Assembly: GCF_004137085.1 (NCBI RefSeq)
Contig: NZ_QYBC01000012.1
Coordinates: 124,001 to 188,000 of the forward strand
Direction of reading: 5' to 3'
DNA: 64,000 nt
Origin: Lichenibacterium ramalinae
Lineage (GTDB): Bacteria > Pseudomonadota > Alphaproteobacteria > Rhizobiales > Beijerinckiaceae
How positions within the stretch are numbered: position 1 is the stretch's first letter; the number at the start of each line of letters is the position of its first letter. The notes under the pieces are model-generated. The model searched no databases and was not told where the DNA came from. It saw only the letters and a program-made list of their open reading frames with translations. Both the position numbers and the translations under genes were made by a program. This document shows positions 30,682-39,785 of the stretch, in pieces.

Positions 30682-31227
30682 ATGACCAGGACCGTTTCCC
30701 CGGCCGGCCGCGCCGCGCTCACGGCGCGCGAGGGCTGCCTGCTCCACGCCTACCGCGACACCACCGGCGTCCCCACGATCGGCGTCGGCCACACGGGCCG
30801 GGCCGCGCCGCCCGCCGTGACGGTGGGCATGACCATCACGGCGGCCGAGGCCGACAGCATCCTCGCCGCCGACCTCGCGCCGATCGAGGCCGCGGTCGCC
30901 GGGGCCGTGCCGGCCGACATCGGCCAGAACGAGTTCGACGCCCTGGTGAGCCTCGCCTTCAACATCGGCGCCAAGGGCTTCGTGGGCTCGACGGTGGTGC
31001 ACAAGCTCGCCACCGGCGACCGCGCCGGCGCCGCCGACGCCTTCCTGATGTGGGTCCATCCCCCGGAACTCGCGAGCCGGCGCCGGGCCGAGCGCATGCA
31101 GTTCCTGCGGCCGGATGCGCCGCTGCCCGTGCCGCCGCCCCTCGCCGGGCCGCACCTCCTGCCGCGGCCGCAGCCGGGCCTCTGGGCCCGGATCGTCGCC
31201 GCGCTCACCACCCGAAAGGCCGCCTGA
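30682..31227 (+). CDS. Phage-type lysozyme (GH24 endolysin)
   Basis: A 181-residue muramidase of the T4-lysozyme type. The catalytic residues fit the E-8x-D-5x-T pattern: Glu17 in REGCLL, Asp26 in YRDTTG and Thr32 in PTIGVGHT. NEFDALVSLAFNIG follows, the usual GH24 core helix, and the C-terminus is Pro-rich. No Sec signal or anchor is obvious, so export would need the holin encoded next. Shine-Dalgarno AAGGA is 7 bp before the ATG. The holin gene starts 1 bp after the stop. Confidence 0.92.
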   Translation: MTRTVSPAGRAALTAREGCLLHAYRDTTGVPTIGVGHTGRAAPPAVTVGMTITAAEADSILAADLAPIEAAVAGAVPADIGQNEFDALVSLAFNIGAKGFVGSTVVHKLATGDRAGAADAFLMWVHPPELASRRRAERMQFLRPDAPLPVPPPLAGPHLLPRPQPGLWARIVAALTTRKAA

Positions 31228-31228
31228 C

Positions 31229-31792
31229 ATGCCCGCGCTCCTGCTGTCGCTTCTCCCGCTGCTCGGCCGGATCGCGCCCGAGATCCTCGGTCTCGCCTTC
31301 GGCGGCGCGGCGGAGCCCGTCGCCAGCCGCGTCGAGGCCGCCCTCCACGACATCTTCGGCACGGCGGATCCCGCCGCCGTCGCGGCCGCCGCCGAAGCCG
31401 AGCCCGGCAAGGCGGAGGCCCTCAAGGCGAGGCTCTCAGCCGAGACGGCCGACCTCAAGGCCGAGCTCGACGACGTCGCCGATGCGCGCGCCGCCACGCG
31501 CGGCCTCGCCCAGGCGGGCAGCCCCATCGCCTGGGGCTCGCCGGTGATCTCGACCGTGGTGGTCCTGGCCTTCGCGATCGTCGCCGTGGTGGTCTTCGCC
31601 CGCTACGGTGTCGAATCGGCCGTGGGGCAGCTCATCGCCGGCGCGCTCATCGCCAAGTTCGGCACGGTCGTCGACTATTGGCTCGGGACCTCGCACGGAA
31701 CCGTGGAGCGGGCCGACCAGATCACCGCCATGCTGCACGAGGCCATCGGGGGGCCGGCCGCCCGGCCGCCGTCCGGTCGGGTGCGGGCATGA
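31229..31792 (+). CDS. Holin (GTA-type three-TM holin family)
   Basis: A 187-residue membrane protein. It starts with an amphipathic segment (LLLSLLPLLGRIAPEILGLA), continues with an Ala/Glu-rich helical middle, then has hydrophobic segments (PVISTVVVLAFAIVAVVVFA and QLIAGALIAKFGTVVDYWLG) and ends with SHGTVERADQITAMLHE. This resembles the 3TM holin family that releases gene transfer agents. Together with the lysozyme just upstream it forms a lysis cassette. Its stop overlaps the next ATG. Confidence 0.78.
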   Translation: MPALLLSLLPLLGRIAPEILGLAFGGAAEPVASRVEAALHDIFGTADPAAVAAAAEAEPGKAEALKARLSAETADLKAELDDVADARAATRGLAQAGSPIAWGSPVISTVVVLAFAIVAVVVFARYGVESAVGQLIAGALIAKFGTVVDYWLGTSHGTVERADQITAMLHEAIGGPAARPPSGRVRA

Positions 31793-32247
31793 GCGGCGAA
31801 GCGGCAGCCCCGCCGCCGCGACCCGCCGTCGGCCGCACGGGCGCCGGGGGTGGACGCGACACGGAATGGCTTTCGGCCTTCCTCATGTGCGCCTTCGCGT
31901 TGGTGCTGTCCCTGCCGGGCGACAGCCTGGCGGGACCGGCCTTCTCGTTCTTCCATCGCCTGGGTCTCAACGAGACCGTCTGGGCCTTCGCCTTCGGGGC
32001 GACCGGCAGCCTGCGGGTCGCCGCCCTCTACATCAACGGGCGCTCGCCCCGAACCCCGTATGCCCGGATGCTCGGCGCCTTCCTGGGATTCCTCGGCTGG
32101 GGCGAGGTCGGCGTCCTGGTCCAGCAGGGCACGGCCGCGGCTTTCGGCGTCGCCGCACCCGATGCCGCGATCTACGGCCTCCTGGCCGCCATGGAGCTGC
32201 GGTCCCTCTATCGCGCGAGCTACGATGCCCGATATGTCGCCCACTGA
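31789..32247 (+). CDS. Membrane protein of the lysis cassette, unknown function
   Basis: A 152-residue protein with a Gly/Pro-rich soluble N-terminus and about three or four hydrophobic segments (FLMCAFALVLSLPGDSLAG, VWAFAFGATGSLRVAALYI, MLGAFLGFLGWGEVGVLVQ). It overlaps the holin gene by 4 bp. Position after lysozyme and holin suggests a lysis accessory such as an antiholin, but no family was recognised. Confidence 0.7.
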   Translation: MSGEAAAPPPRPAVGRTGAGGGRDTEWLSAFLMCAFALVLSLPGDSLAGPAFSFFHRLGLNETVWAFAFGATGSLRVAALYINGRSPRTPYARMLGAFLGFLGWGEVGVLVQQGTAAAFGVAAPDAAIYGLLAAMELRSLYRASYDARYVAH

Positions 32248-32572
32248 CCTCGCCGCCCTCGCCGGCACTTTCCTGGCCGCCGTGATCAGCGGCCTCGGCC
32301 TGCGCCGCGGCGCGGTCGAGCGGCGCGGCTCGCCCGCCGGCGGCCGGAACCCGCCATCGGAGGGCGACGAGCGGGACTCGCTCCGGGCGATCCTGGGCGG
32401 ACTGCACGCCATCCATGCCGACCTTTCGGCCTGGCGCCGCCAGGACGAGATGGAGCGCCGGGCCGACCTCGACCGCAGCACCGAGGAGCGGTTCGACCAG
32501 ATCGAGACCAACCAGTCCCGCATCCTCGACCTGTTGCGCAGGCCCGAGGGCGATGCGCGCGGACCGCCGTGA
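32234..32572 (+). CDS. Small N-terminally anchored coiled-coil protein (possible spanin-like)
   Basis: A 112-residue protein overlapping the previous gene by 14 bp. A short hydrophobic N-terminus (LAALAGTFLAAVISGLGL) is followed by a polar segment and a charged coiled coil (RRQDEMERRADLDRSTEERF, then DQIETNQSRILDLLRR). The layout of one membrane anchor and a periplasmic or cytoplasmic coiled coil after a holin recalls i-spanins, but there is no sequence proof. An ATG at 32225 is an equal alternative start. Confidence 0.65.
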   Translation: MSPTDLAALAGTFLAAVISGLGLRRGAVERRGSPAGGRNPPSEGDERDSLRAILGGLHAIHADLSAWRRQDEMERRADLDRSTEERFDQIETNQSRILDLLRRPEGDARGPP

Positions 32573-32679
32573 CACTGGCGCGCCACTGTCGAATCTGCCG
32601 GGTTGCGGAGATCCCGGGTGGCCCCCATGCTGGCGTCCTCGCATCGCCGCGGCGGCGACGCGTCGTCTCGGGGAACATC

Positions 32680-32895
32680 GTGGCGGACGATCGGGCAAAC
32701 CAGTTGCGAGCCTTGGAGCTCATGATCGGATCGTGCCGGGCCAAGGCCACGGCCTTCGGCGTGCCGGCACTGATCCCCATCCTCAACCGTGCCGAATTGT
32801 CGCTGTCGGACCATGCCGCCCGCGCCGGAGACGCGCCGCGGATCCCCCGGGGAAAGGCCCTGTCGGTCCCTCGCACGCGCCCGGTCCGGCACTGA
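32680..32895 (+). CDS. Possible small protein at the end of the phage-like operon
   Basis: From GTG 32680 (behind GGGGA) the frame gives 71 residues with a plausible helix (ANQLRALELMIGSCRAKATA, then FGVPALIPILNRAELSL). A longer start at 32569 would overlap the previous stop as GTGA, like other genes of this cluster, but its first 37 residues are Arg/Pro-rich and less protein-like. No family was recognised. Confidence 0.35.
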   Translation: MADDRANQLRALELMIGSCRAKATAFGVPALIPILNRAELSLSDHAARAGDAPRIPRGKALSVPRTRPVRH

Positions 32896-32946
32896 CGGGC
32901 GGCGGAGTGGGCTCCGTCGCCGACGGCGGACAGGCGATCCTCGGCG

Positions 32947-33198
32947 TCAGCCGGCGCGGTAGCTCCACACCACCTCGGCATCGTCGATGTCGCCCGCCGC
33001 CCCCGCTTCGCGCAGGGCCGAGACGGCGAGGCGGCGCAGGCGGCCACGCTCCTCCGACTGCTTGTGGCGGGCCGGGATGGAGGTGGGGGGCTTGACCAGA
33101 TATTGCAGCGGCGAGCCGACCGCCGCCAGCGTGAGGACGCTGCCGTCATAGGCCGCGTCGATCCAGGCGCCCTTGAGGCTGAGGCGGGCTGTCGTCAT
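32947..33198 (-). CDS. Small unknown protein, leftward
   Basis: An 83-residue protein (MTTARLSLKGAWIDAAYDGS, then VLTLAAVGSPLQYLVKPPTS, then RRLAVSALREAGAAGDIDDA). The frame is open further upstream to 33336, but that part is Cys/Arg-rich and unlikely; ATG 33198 with GGAGA about 10 bp upstream is preferred. It is opposite to the phage operon. No family was recognised. Confidence 0.55.
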   Translation of the reverse strand: MTTARLSLKGAWIDAAYDGSVLTLAAVGSPLQYLVKPPTSIPARHKQSEERGRLRRLAVSALREAGAAGDIDDAEVVWSYRAG

Positions 33199-33346
33199 GC
33201 CGGGTCGGTCTCCGTGTGGCGGCCCGGCCGTCCGGGACGGCATCCTTTGGCCCGAGCCGCGACATCGTCGCAAGGCAGCCTTGCGGGTTCGGCACCGAAA
33301 CCTTCGGCACTTTCGGGCATTGTAGCCTCGACTCAACGACGACTTG

Positions 33347-33377
33347 GCCCGCCGGTCTCCAGCCGGCGGGCTTTTTT
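33347..33377 (+). terminator. Strong intrinsic terminator (rightward)
   Basis: GCCCGCCGG-TCTCCAG-CCGGCGGGC is a perfect 9-bp stem followed by TTTTTT. It reads rightward although the genes on both sides (32947-33198 and 33392-33586) are leftward, so it ends a rightward transcript with no obvious coding sequence, or the phage-like operon. Confidence 0.85.
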
Positions 33378-33391
33378 GCGTCCGCGCGCCG

Positions 33392-33586
33392 TCAGAACAC
33401 GGCGGGCGTCACCGGCACTTCCGGGGGGGCGCCGGGCGGGATGCCGGCGGGGCCGCCCACGCCGGGATCGATGATGTCGGGGCCGGGCTGCGGGATGCCC
33501 ACCGGTTCGGTCGGCGGCTGTTCGGGCGGGACCGGCGACTCGGCCGGATTCGGGAAGGGGTCGCCGGGCATGGGGTCCGTCGGCAT
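33392..33586 (-). CDS. Small proline-rich protein
   Basis: A 64-residue peptide, about one third proline (PMPGDPFPNPAESPVPPEQP and similar), with GGAGG 8 bp before the ATG. Such a composition suggests an unstructured protein. No family was recognised. It lies between two rightward terminators. Confidence 0.5.
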   Translation of the reverse strand: MPTDPMPGDPFPNPAESPVPPEQPPTEPVGIPQPGPDIIDPGVGGPAGIPPGAPPEVPVTPAVF

Positions 33587-33676
33587 GGTGTGGTCCTCCG
33601 TGCGGGGGCTGTCGGCGCCCCGTCGACCAGGTCAACGCCCGAGCCGCGCCGAAGTCCCGTCCCTTCCGTGATATCC

Positions 33677-33715
33677 GGCCCGGCGCCGCCTTCGGGCGGT
33701 GCCGGGCCTTTTTTT
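33677..33715 (+). terminator. Strong intrinsic terminator upstream of trpF
   Basis: GGCCCGGC pairs with GCCGGGCC, with an inner GCCGCC-TTCG-GGCGG stem, followed by seven T residues. It is rightward and lies 66 bp before trpF, separating it from the phage-like region. No Trp-rich leader peptide precedes it, so trp attenuation is not supported. Confidence 0.85.
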
Positions 33716-33781
33716 GTGCCCGATCCTGCGCCATAAGCCGCGGGCCGGACGGCATGCCGCCGCCGACACGAGGATCCTCGC

Positions 33782-34420
33782 GTGGCCCCCCTGGTCAAGA
33801 TCTGCGGCCTGTCGACCGAGGCGACGCTCGACGCGACGCTCGAAGCCGGGGCGGAGCGCGTCGGCTTCGTCTTCTTCGCGCGCTCGCCCCGCCACCTGAC
33901 GCTGGAGCGCGCCGCCGTGCTGGCCCGCCGGGCCCGGGGCCGCGCCGCAGTCGTGGCCCTCACGGTCGACGCCGAGGATGCGGCGCTCGACGCCATCGTG
34001 GGCGCCGTCGCGCCCGACATGGTGCAGCTTCACGGGCGCGAGACGCCGGAGCGCGTCGCGGCGCTGCGCGCGCGGCTCGGCCGCCCGATGGTCAAGGCGC
34101 TGGGCATCGCGTGTGCCGCGGACCTCGATGCCGTGCCGGCCTATGCCGCCGTGGCCGACGAGATCATGTTCGATGCCAAGCCGCCGAAAGGCGCCGCCCT
34201 GCCGGGCGGGAATGGGGTCGCCTTCGACTGGCGTCTCCTCGCCGCGCTTGACCTCCCCGTCCCCTTCATGCTTTCCGGGGGACTCGGGCCCCGAAACGTG
34301 GGCGAGGCGCTCCGCGTGACGCGGGCCCCGGCGGTCGACGTGTCGTCGGGGGTCGAGAGCGCCCCGGGCGTGAAGGATCCCGATCTCATCGCGGCCTTCA
34401 TCCGGGCCGCCAAGTCATAG
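33782..34420 (+). CDS. trpF: Phosphoribosylanthranilate isomerase
   Basis: Tryptophan biosynthesis enzyme converting phosphoribosylanthranilate to CdRP. The 212-residue TIM barrel begins [14 protein letters not shown] with general base Cys8. It has [24 protein letters not shown], the catalytic Asp131 in MFDAKPPKG and the phosphate-binding [10 protein letters not shown] plus [14 protein letters not shown] end. GTG 33782 is the start. It leads the trpF-trpB-trpA-accD-folC run. A 16-bp-spaced direct repeat of CATAGGGCGCC surrounds its stop. Confidence 0.96.
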   Translation: MAPLVKICGLSTEATLDATLEAGAERVGFVFFARSPRHLTLERAAVLARRARGRAAVVALTVDAEDAALDAIVGAVAPDMVQLHGRETPERVAALRARLGRPMVKALGIACAADLDAVPAYAAVADEIMFDAKPPKGAALPGGNGVAFDWRLLAALDLPVPFMLSGGLGPRNVGEALRVTRAPAVDVSSGVESAPGVKDPDLIAAFIRAAKS

Positions 34421-34441
34421 GGCGCCAAACCATAGGGCGCC
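34416..34441 (+). repeat. Short direct repeat at the trpF stop
   Basis: CATAGGGCGCC occurs twice, at 34416-34426 and 34431-34441, the first copy holding the trpF stop codon. It looks like a small duplication of a gene end, as also seen after the sugar-binding protein gene. Confidence 0.6.
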
Positions 34442-34502
34442 GAGTTTCCGGCCGCCGAGTGCCCGACCGGCCAGGGCGGGACGCCCCAGAAGGACTGACG
34501 CC

Positions 34503-35720
<1,218 letters not shown>

Positions 35721-35751
35721 CCCCCGTGATCGAACAGCGAGGACGCCCCGC

Positions 35752-36606
35752 GTGACCGCCCGGATGAAAGCCCGCTTCGCCGACCTCAAGCGGCAGAACC
35801 GCGCCGGGCTCGTCACCTTCATCACGGCCGGGGACCCGGACGACGCCACCTCGGCGGCGGTGCTGCGCGCGCTGCCCGGGGCCGGGGCCGACGTGATCGA
35901 ACTCGGCATGCCCTTCACCGACCCGATGGCGGACGGGCCCACCATCCAGGCGGCGGCGCTCCGGGCCCTCAAGGCCGGCCACCGCCTGTCGAAGACCCTC
36001 GCCATGGTGCGGGACTTCCGCCGCGACGACGACGCCACGCCGATCGTGCTGATGGGCTATTACAACCCCATCTACGTCTACGGCGTCGACCGCTTCCTCG
36101 CCGACGCGAAGGAGGCCGGCGTCGACGGGCTCATCGTCGTCGACCTGCCGCCCGAGGAGGACCGCGAACTCTGCGTGCCGGCGCTGGCGGCGGGGCTCAA
36201 CTTCATCCGCCTCGCCACCCCGACGACGGACGACGCGCGCCTGCCGGCGGTGCTGAAGAACACCAGCGGCTTCGTCTACTACGTGTCGGTCAACGGCATC
36301 ACGGGCTCGGCCATCCCCGATTACAGCCGCGTGGCGAGTTCGGTGCAGCGCATCAAGCGCCACACCGACCTGCCGGTGGCGGTGGGCTTCGGCGTGAAGA
36401 CGCCCGAGGGCGCCGCCGAAGTGGCGGCCCATGCCGATGCCGTCGTGGTGGGCACCGCGCTGATCGACGTCCTGGCCCGCTCGCTCGACGGCGGCCGGGC
36501 CACCCCCACCACGGTCGATGCCGTGCGGGGCTTCGTCGAGGGCCTGGCCCGGGGCGTCCGCTCGGCCAAGCGCCCGGCCCCCGCGGCGCAGGAGGACCGG
36601 CCGTGA
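35752..36606 (+). CDS. trpA: Tryptophan synthase alpha subunit
   Basis: TIM-barrel enzyme splitting indole-3-glycerol phosphate. The 284-residue product has TFITAGDPD, catalytic Glu50 in [16 protein letters not shown], with Asp61 in the same motif, [10 protein letters not shown], and the phosphate loop [12 protein letters not shown] 35752 is the annotated start; a Met at codon 5 is the alternative. The stop overlaps the accD start as GTGA. Confidence 0.97.
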   Translation: MTARMKARFADLKRQNRAGLVTFITAGDPDDATSAAVLRALPGAGADVIELGMPFTDPMADGPTIQAAALRALKAGHRLSKTLAMVRDFRRDDDATPIVLMGYYNPIYVYGVDRFLADAKEAGVDGLIVVDLPPEEDRELCVPALAAGLNFIRLATPTTDDARLPAVLKNTSGFVYYVSVNGITGSAIPDYSRVASSVQRIKRHTDLPVAVGFGVKTPEGAAEVAAHADAVVVGTALIDVLARSLDGGRATPTTVDAVRGFVEGLARGVRSAKRPAPAAQEDRP

Positions 36607-37490
36607 GCTGGATCAACAACGTCGTCCCGCCCAAGATCCGCTCCTTCCTGATCACCAAGAAGGACACGCCCGAGAACCTGTGGGTGAAATGCCCGGACTC
36701 GGGCCAGCTCGTGTTCCACAAGGACCTCGAGAACAACCTCTTCGTGGTGCCGGGCTCGGACTTCCACATGAAGATGGACGCCCGCACCCGCCTCGCCACC
36801 ACCTTCGACGAGGGGCGGTGGGACGAGATCGCGGTCGGCGAGGTCCTGTCCGACCCGCTGCGCTTCCGCGACGAGAAGCGCTACGTCGACAAGCTGAAGG
36901 AGGCCCGCACCAAGACCGGCCTCAACGACGCCGTGAAGCTCGGCTCCGGCCACATCGACGGCCGCGACGCCGTGGTGGCGGTGCAGACCTTCGACTTCAT
37001 GGGCGGCTCGCTCGGCATGGCGGCCGGCGAGGCCATCGTGACGGGGGCCGAACACGCGCTGAAGCTGAAGGCCCCCTTCATCCTGTTCGCGGCCTCGGGC
37101 GGAGCCCGCATGCACGAGGGCATGTTCTCCCTCATGCAGATGCCCCGCACAACCGTGGCGGTGAATCGGCTGAAGCGCGCCGGCCTGCCCTACATCGTGG
37201 TGCTCACCAACCCGACGACCGGCGGCGTCACCGCCTCATATGCCATGCTGGGCGACATCCACATCGCCGAGCCCGGCGCCCTCATCGGCTTCGCGGGTCC
37301 CCGCGTCATCGAGCAGACGGTGCGGGAGAAGCTGCCGGAAGGGTTCCAGCGGGCCGAGTACCTGCAGGAGCACGGCATGGTCGACATGGTGGTGCACCGC
37401 CGCGACATGCGCGCCACGCTGGCGCGTCTGTGCGGGCTGCTGATGGATCGCCGGCCCGTGGCGGCCCAGCTCCCCGCCGCCGCGGAATAG
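36603..37490 (+). CDS. accD: Acetyl-CoA carboxylase carboxyltransferase beta subunit
   Basis: Beta subunit of the carboxyltransferase that makes malonyl-CoA for fatty-acid synthesis. The 295-residue product has the crotonase-like core [57 protein letters not shown] and [17 protein letters not shown]. Of the four zinc-finger cysteines of E. coli AccD only Cys30 remains (Ser33, Val49 and Ser52 at the others), a state also known in other Hyphomicrobiales. GTG 36603 overlaps the trpA stop. folC follows 12 bp later. Confidence 0.96.
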   Translation: MSWINNVVPPKIRSFLITKKDTPENLWVKCPDSGQLVFHKDLENNLFVVPGSDFHMKMDARTRLATTFDEGRWDEIAVGEVLSDPLRFRDEKRYVDKLKEARTKTGLNDAVKLGSGHIDGRDAVVAVQTFDFMGGSLGMAAGEAIVTGAEHALKLKAPFILFAASGGARMHEGMFSLMQMPRTTVAVNRLKRAGLPYIVVLTNPTTGGVTASYAMLGDIHIAEPGALIGFAGPRVIEQTVREKLPEGFQRAEYLQEHGMVDMVVHRRDMRATLARLCGLLMDRRPVAAQLPAAAE

Positions 37491-37502
37491 GGCAGGGTGC
37501 CG

Positions 37503-38843
37503 ATGAGCGCCATGGCGGGAGGGCCCGCCGGCAAGGCCGACGAACTGATCGCCCGCTTCCTGCCGCTGCATCCGAAGCGGATCGACCTGTCGCTCGGGCG
37601 CATCCAGCGGCTTCTCGCCGACCTCGGCCACCCCGAGCTTCGCCTGCCGCCCGTGATCCACGTTGCCGGCACCAACGGCAAGGGCTCCACGGTCGCGTTC
37701 ATGCGAGCCGTGCTCGAAGCGGCCGGCCGCAGCGTCCATGTCTATACCTCGCCCCATCTCGTGCGCTTTCACGAGCGCATCCGCCTCGGCCATCCCGGGG
37801 GCGGCCGCCTCGTCGCCGACGACGTGCTGGCCGACGCCTTCGCGCGCTGCGAGGCGGTGAATGCCGGCCAGGGCATCAGCGTCTTCGAGATCACCACGGC
37901 GGCGGCCCTGCTGCTCTTCGCCGAGCATCCCGCCGACGTCCTCCTGCTCGAGGTGGGCCTCGGCGGGCGCTACGACGCCACCAACGTGGTGCCGGCCCCG
38001 GTCGCCACCGTGGTCACGCCCGTGTCGATGGACCACCCGGAGTTCCTCGGCTCCACCGTCGCCGCCATCGCGGGCGAGAAGGCCGGCATTTTGAAGCGCG
38101 GCGTGCCCGCCATCCTGGCCGAGCAGGGCGACGAGGCCCGGGCCGTGCTGGAGCGCGAAGCCGCGCGCGTCGGCGCGCCGGCGCTCTTCGGGGGGCAGGA
38201 TTTCTCGGCCCAGGAGGAGCGTTCGCGCCTCGTCTACCAGGACGAGCGCGGCCTCATGGACCTGCCGTTGCCCCGCCTCGCCGGCCGTCACCAGCACGGC
38301 AATGCCGCCACCGCCATCGCGGCGCTGCGCACGGCCTTCCCCGACCTTCCCGCCGCCGCCTACGAGGCCGGCATCGCGCGGGCCGACTGGCCGGCCCGGC
38401 TCCAGCCCCTGAAGCGCGGACGCCTCCCGGCGCTGCTGCCCGACGGCGCCGAGCTTTGGCTCGACGGCGGCCACAATGCCGAGGGCGGCCGCATCCTCGC
38501 CGAAGCCCTGGCCGAGATGGAGGAGCGCCATGCCCGGCCGCTGGCGCTCGTCTGCGGCATGCTCGCCACCAAGGACCCCAAGGCCTTCCTGAAGCCCTTC
38601 GCGGGCCTGGCCCAGGAACTCATCGCGGTGCCGATCTCGGGGGAAGGCGCCGCCCACGATCCCGAAACGATCCTCGGGGCGGCGGCGGGCGCCGGCATCC
38701 CGGCGGCCCGCTGCCCCGGCGTCGGCGCGGCGCTGCGCTTCCTCGCCGCCCGCCACTGGCCCGTGCCGCCGCGCGTGCTGGTGGCGGGCTCGCTCCACCT
38801 CGCCGGCGAGGTACTGGCGCTGAACGGCACCCCGCCCGAATAG
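37503..38843 (+). CDS. folC: Folylpolyglutamate synthase/dihydrofolate synthase
   Basis: Adds glutamates to folates (and glycine-like ligation of dihydropteroate). The 446-residue Mur-ligase-type product has the P-loop VAGTNGKGSTVAFM, YTSPHLVRFHERI, LLEVGLGGRYDATNV, the TPVSMDHPEFLG metal site and the C-terminal LDGGHNAEGG motif. ATG 37503 is taken; a GTG at 37497 is in frame. It is convergent with the IclR gene. Confidence 0.95.
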   Translation: MSAMAGGPAGKADELIARFLPLHPKRIDLSLGRIQRLLADLGHPELRLPPVIHVAGTNGKGSTVAFMRAVLEAAGRSVHVYTSPHLVRFHERIRLGHPGGGRLVADDVLADAFARCEAVNAGQGISVFEITTAAALLLFAEHPADVLLLEVGLGGRYDATNVVPAPVATVVTPVSMDHPEFLGSTVAAIAGEKAGILKRGVPAILAEQGDEARAVLEREAARVGAPALFGGQDFSAQEERSRLVYQDERGLMDLPLPRLAGRHQHGNAATAIAALRTAFPDLPAAAYEAGIARADWPARLQPLKRGRLPALLPDGAELWLDGGHNAEGGRILAEALAEMEERHARPLALVCGMLATKDPKAFLKPFAGLAQELIAVPISGEGAAHDPETILGAAAGAGIPAARCPGVGAALRFLAARHWPVPPRVLVAGSLHLAGEVLALNGTPPE

Positions 38844-38855
38844 GGACGGCGACGC

Positions 38856-38877
38856 GGCCTGAAGCGCGGGTCAGGCC
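38856..38877. terminator. Bidirectional hairpin between folC and the IclR gene
   Basis: GGCCTGA-N8-TCAGGCC is a perfect 7-bp stem that includes the stop codon of the leftward IclR gene. It lies between convergent genes, but T-runs are absent, so it is a weak terminator candidate. Confidence 0.4.
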
Positions 38878-39650
38878 GGGTCGGAGAGCGCGTCCGCCGC
38901 CGCCCTGAGCCGGTCGAGCAGCCCGCGTCGCTCGCCCTCGTCCCGGTCGACCGGCACGACGAAGCAGAGCGTCGCCGCCGTCCGCCCGCGCGCGTCGCGG
39001 ACCGGCGCGGCGAGGCAGCAGGTGAACCGGTCCGACAGGCCGAGCGTGACGCAGTGGCCGTCCTCCCGCGCCCGGGCGACATCCGCCAGGAAGCTCTCGG
39101 GCGCCAGCGTCCGCCCGTCCGGCAGGCGATAGTCCTCGGGCGGGATCAGCGCCGTGATGTCGCCGGGCGACAGGTGGCCCAGCAGCAGCCGGCCCGAGGC
39201 CGTCCAGGGCAGGGGCACCGGCACGCCGACGTCGGCGGTGATGCGGAACAGGCCGCGCCCGTTGCGGCTGTCGAGGACGACGTATTTGTTGCCCCGCAGG
39301 GCGCAGAGCTGCGCCGTCGCATCGGTCTCGGCGGCGAGCCGGTCCAGCGCCTCGCCGGCCCGGCGCTGCAGCGGGTTCGTCTGCGCGTAGGCGGCCCCGT
39401 AGAGCTGGATGGCGCGGCCGAAGAACACGGCGCCGTCCTCGTCGGTCGTCTCCAGGAGGTCGGCGGCGACCAGCCGGTTGACGAGGTTGTAGAGCGTCGA
39501 GCGCGGTGCGCCGAGGCGCCGCGCGAGCTCGCCGACCCGCACCGGCGCGCGGCTGCGCAGCAGTTCCTCGAAGATGTCGACGACGCGGTCGACGCCGCTC
39601 TGGCGCTCGGAGGCGGGCGGTGCCTCCGCCTTGGTCACGGCCTTGCTCAA
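38871..39650 (-). CDS. IclR-family transcriptional regulator
   Basis: A 259-residue regulator. Residues about 16-75 form the IclR winged helix (SGVDRVVDIFEELLRSRAPV, then VGELARRLGAPRSTLYNLVN), and the effector domain covers about 85-255 (AAETDATAQLCALRGNKYVV, WTASGRLLLGHL, FTCCLAAPVRDARGRTAAT). TTG 39650 behind AAGG is preferred; a TTG one codon upstream is equally possible. It is divergent from an amino-acid ABC operon, and an inverted repeat in the 135-bp spacer is a likely shared operator. The effector is unknown, perhaps an amino acid. Confidence 0.88.
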   Translation of the reverse strand: MSKAVTKAEAPPASERQSGVDRVVDIFEELLRSRAPVRVGELARRLGAPRSTLYNLVNRLVAADLLETTDEDGAVFFGRAIQLYGAAYAQTNPLQRRAGEALDRLAAETDATAQLCALRGNKYVVLDSRNGRGLFRITADVGVPVPLPWTASGRLLLGHLSPGDITALIPPEDYRLPDGRTLAPESFLADVARAREDGHCVTLGLSDRFTCCLAAPVRDARGRTAATLCFVVPVDRDEGERRGLLDRLRAAADALSDPA

Positions 39651-39712
39651 CAATGCACCTTCACGCGCGACATTCCCGCTTGACCCCCCGCGGCCGGGAG
39701 ACGTAGATTCGG

Positions 39713-39734
39713 CATGTCCAATATATAAGACATG
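39713..39734. promoter_or_regulatory. Candidate IclR operator in the divergent promoter region
   Basis: CATGTC-N10-GACATG is a perfect inverted repeat with an AT-rich centre (AATATATAA) between the divergent regulator and transporter genes. The centre could also serve as a -10 box for either direction. Autoregulation plus control of the operon is inferred from position. Confidence 0.45.
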
Positions 39735-39785
39735 TGTCCCGCCCACAAGACAGGCCTGGACGCTGCGTCCGGAGGGAGTCGATCG

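Noticed and set aside
33587-33715. Possible tryptophan attenuator before trpF
   Set aside because: There is a strong terminator but no short leader peptide with consecutive Trp codons and no alternative antiterminator pairing that I can see.
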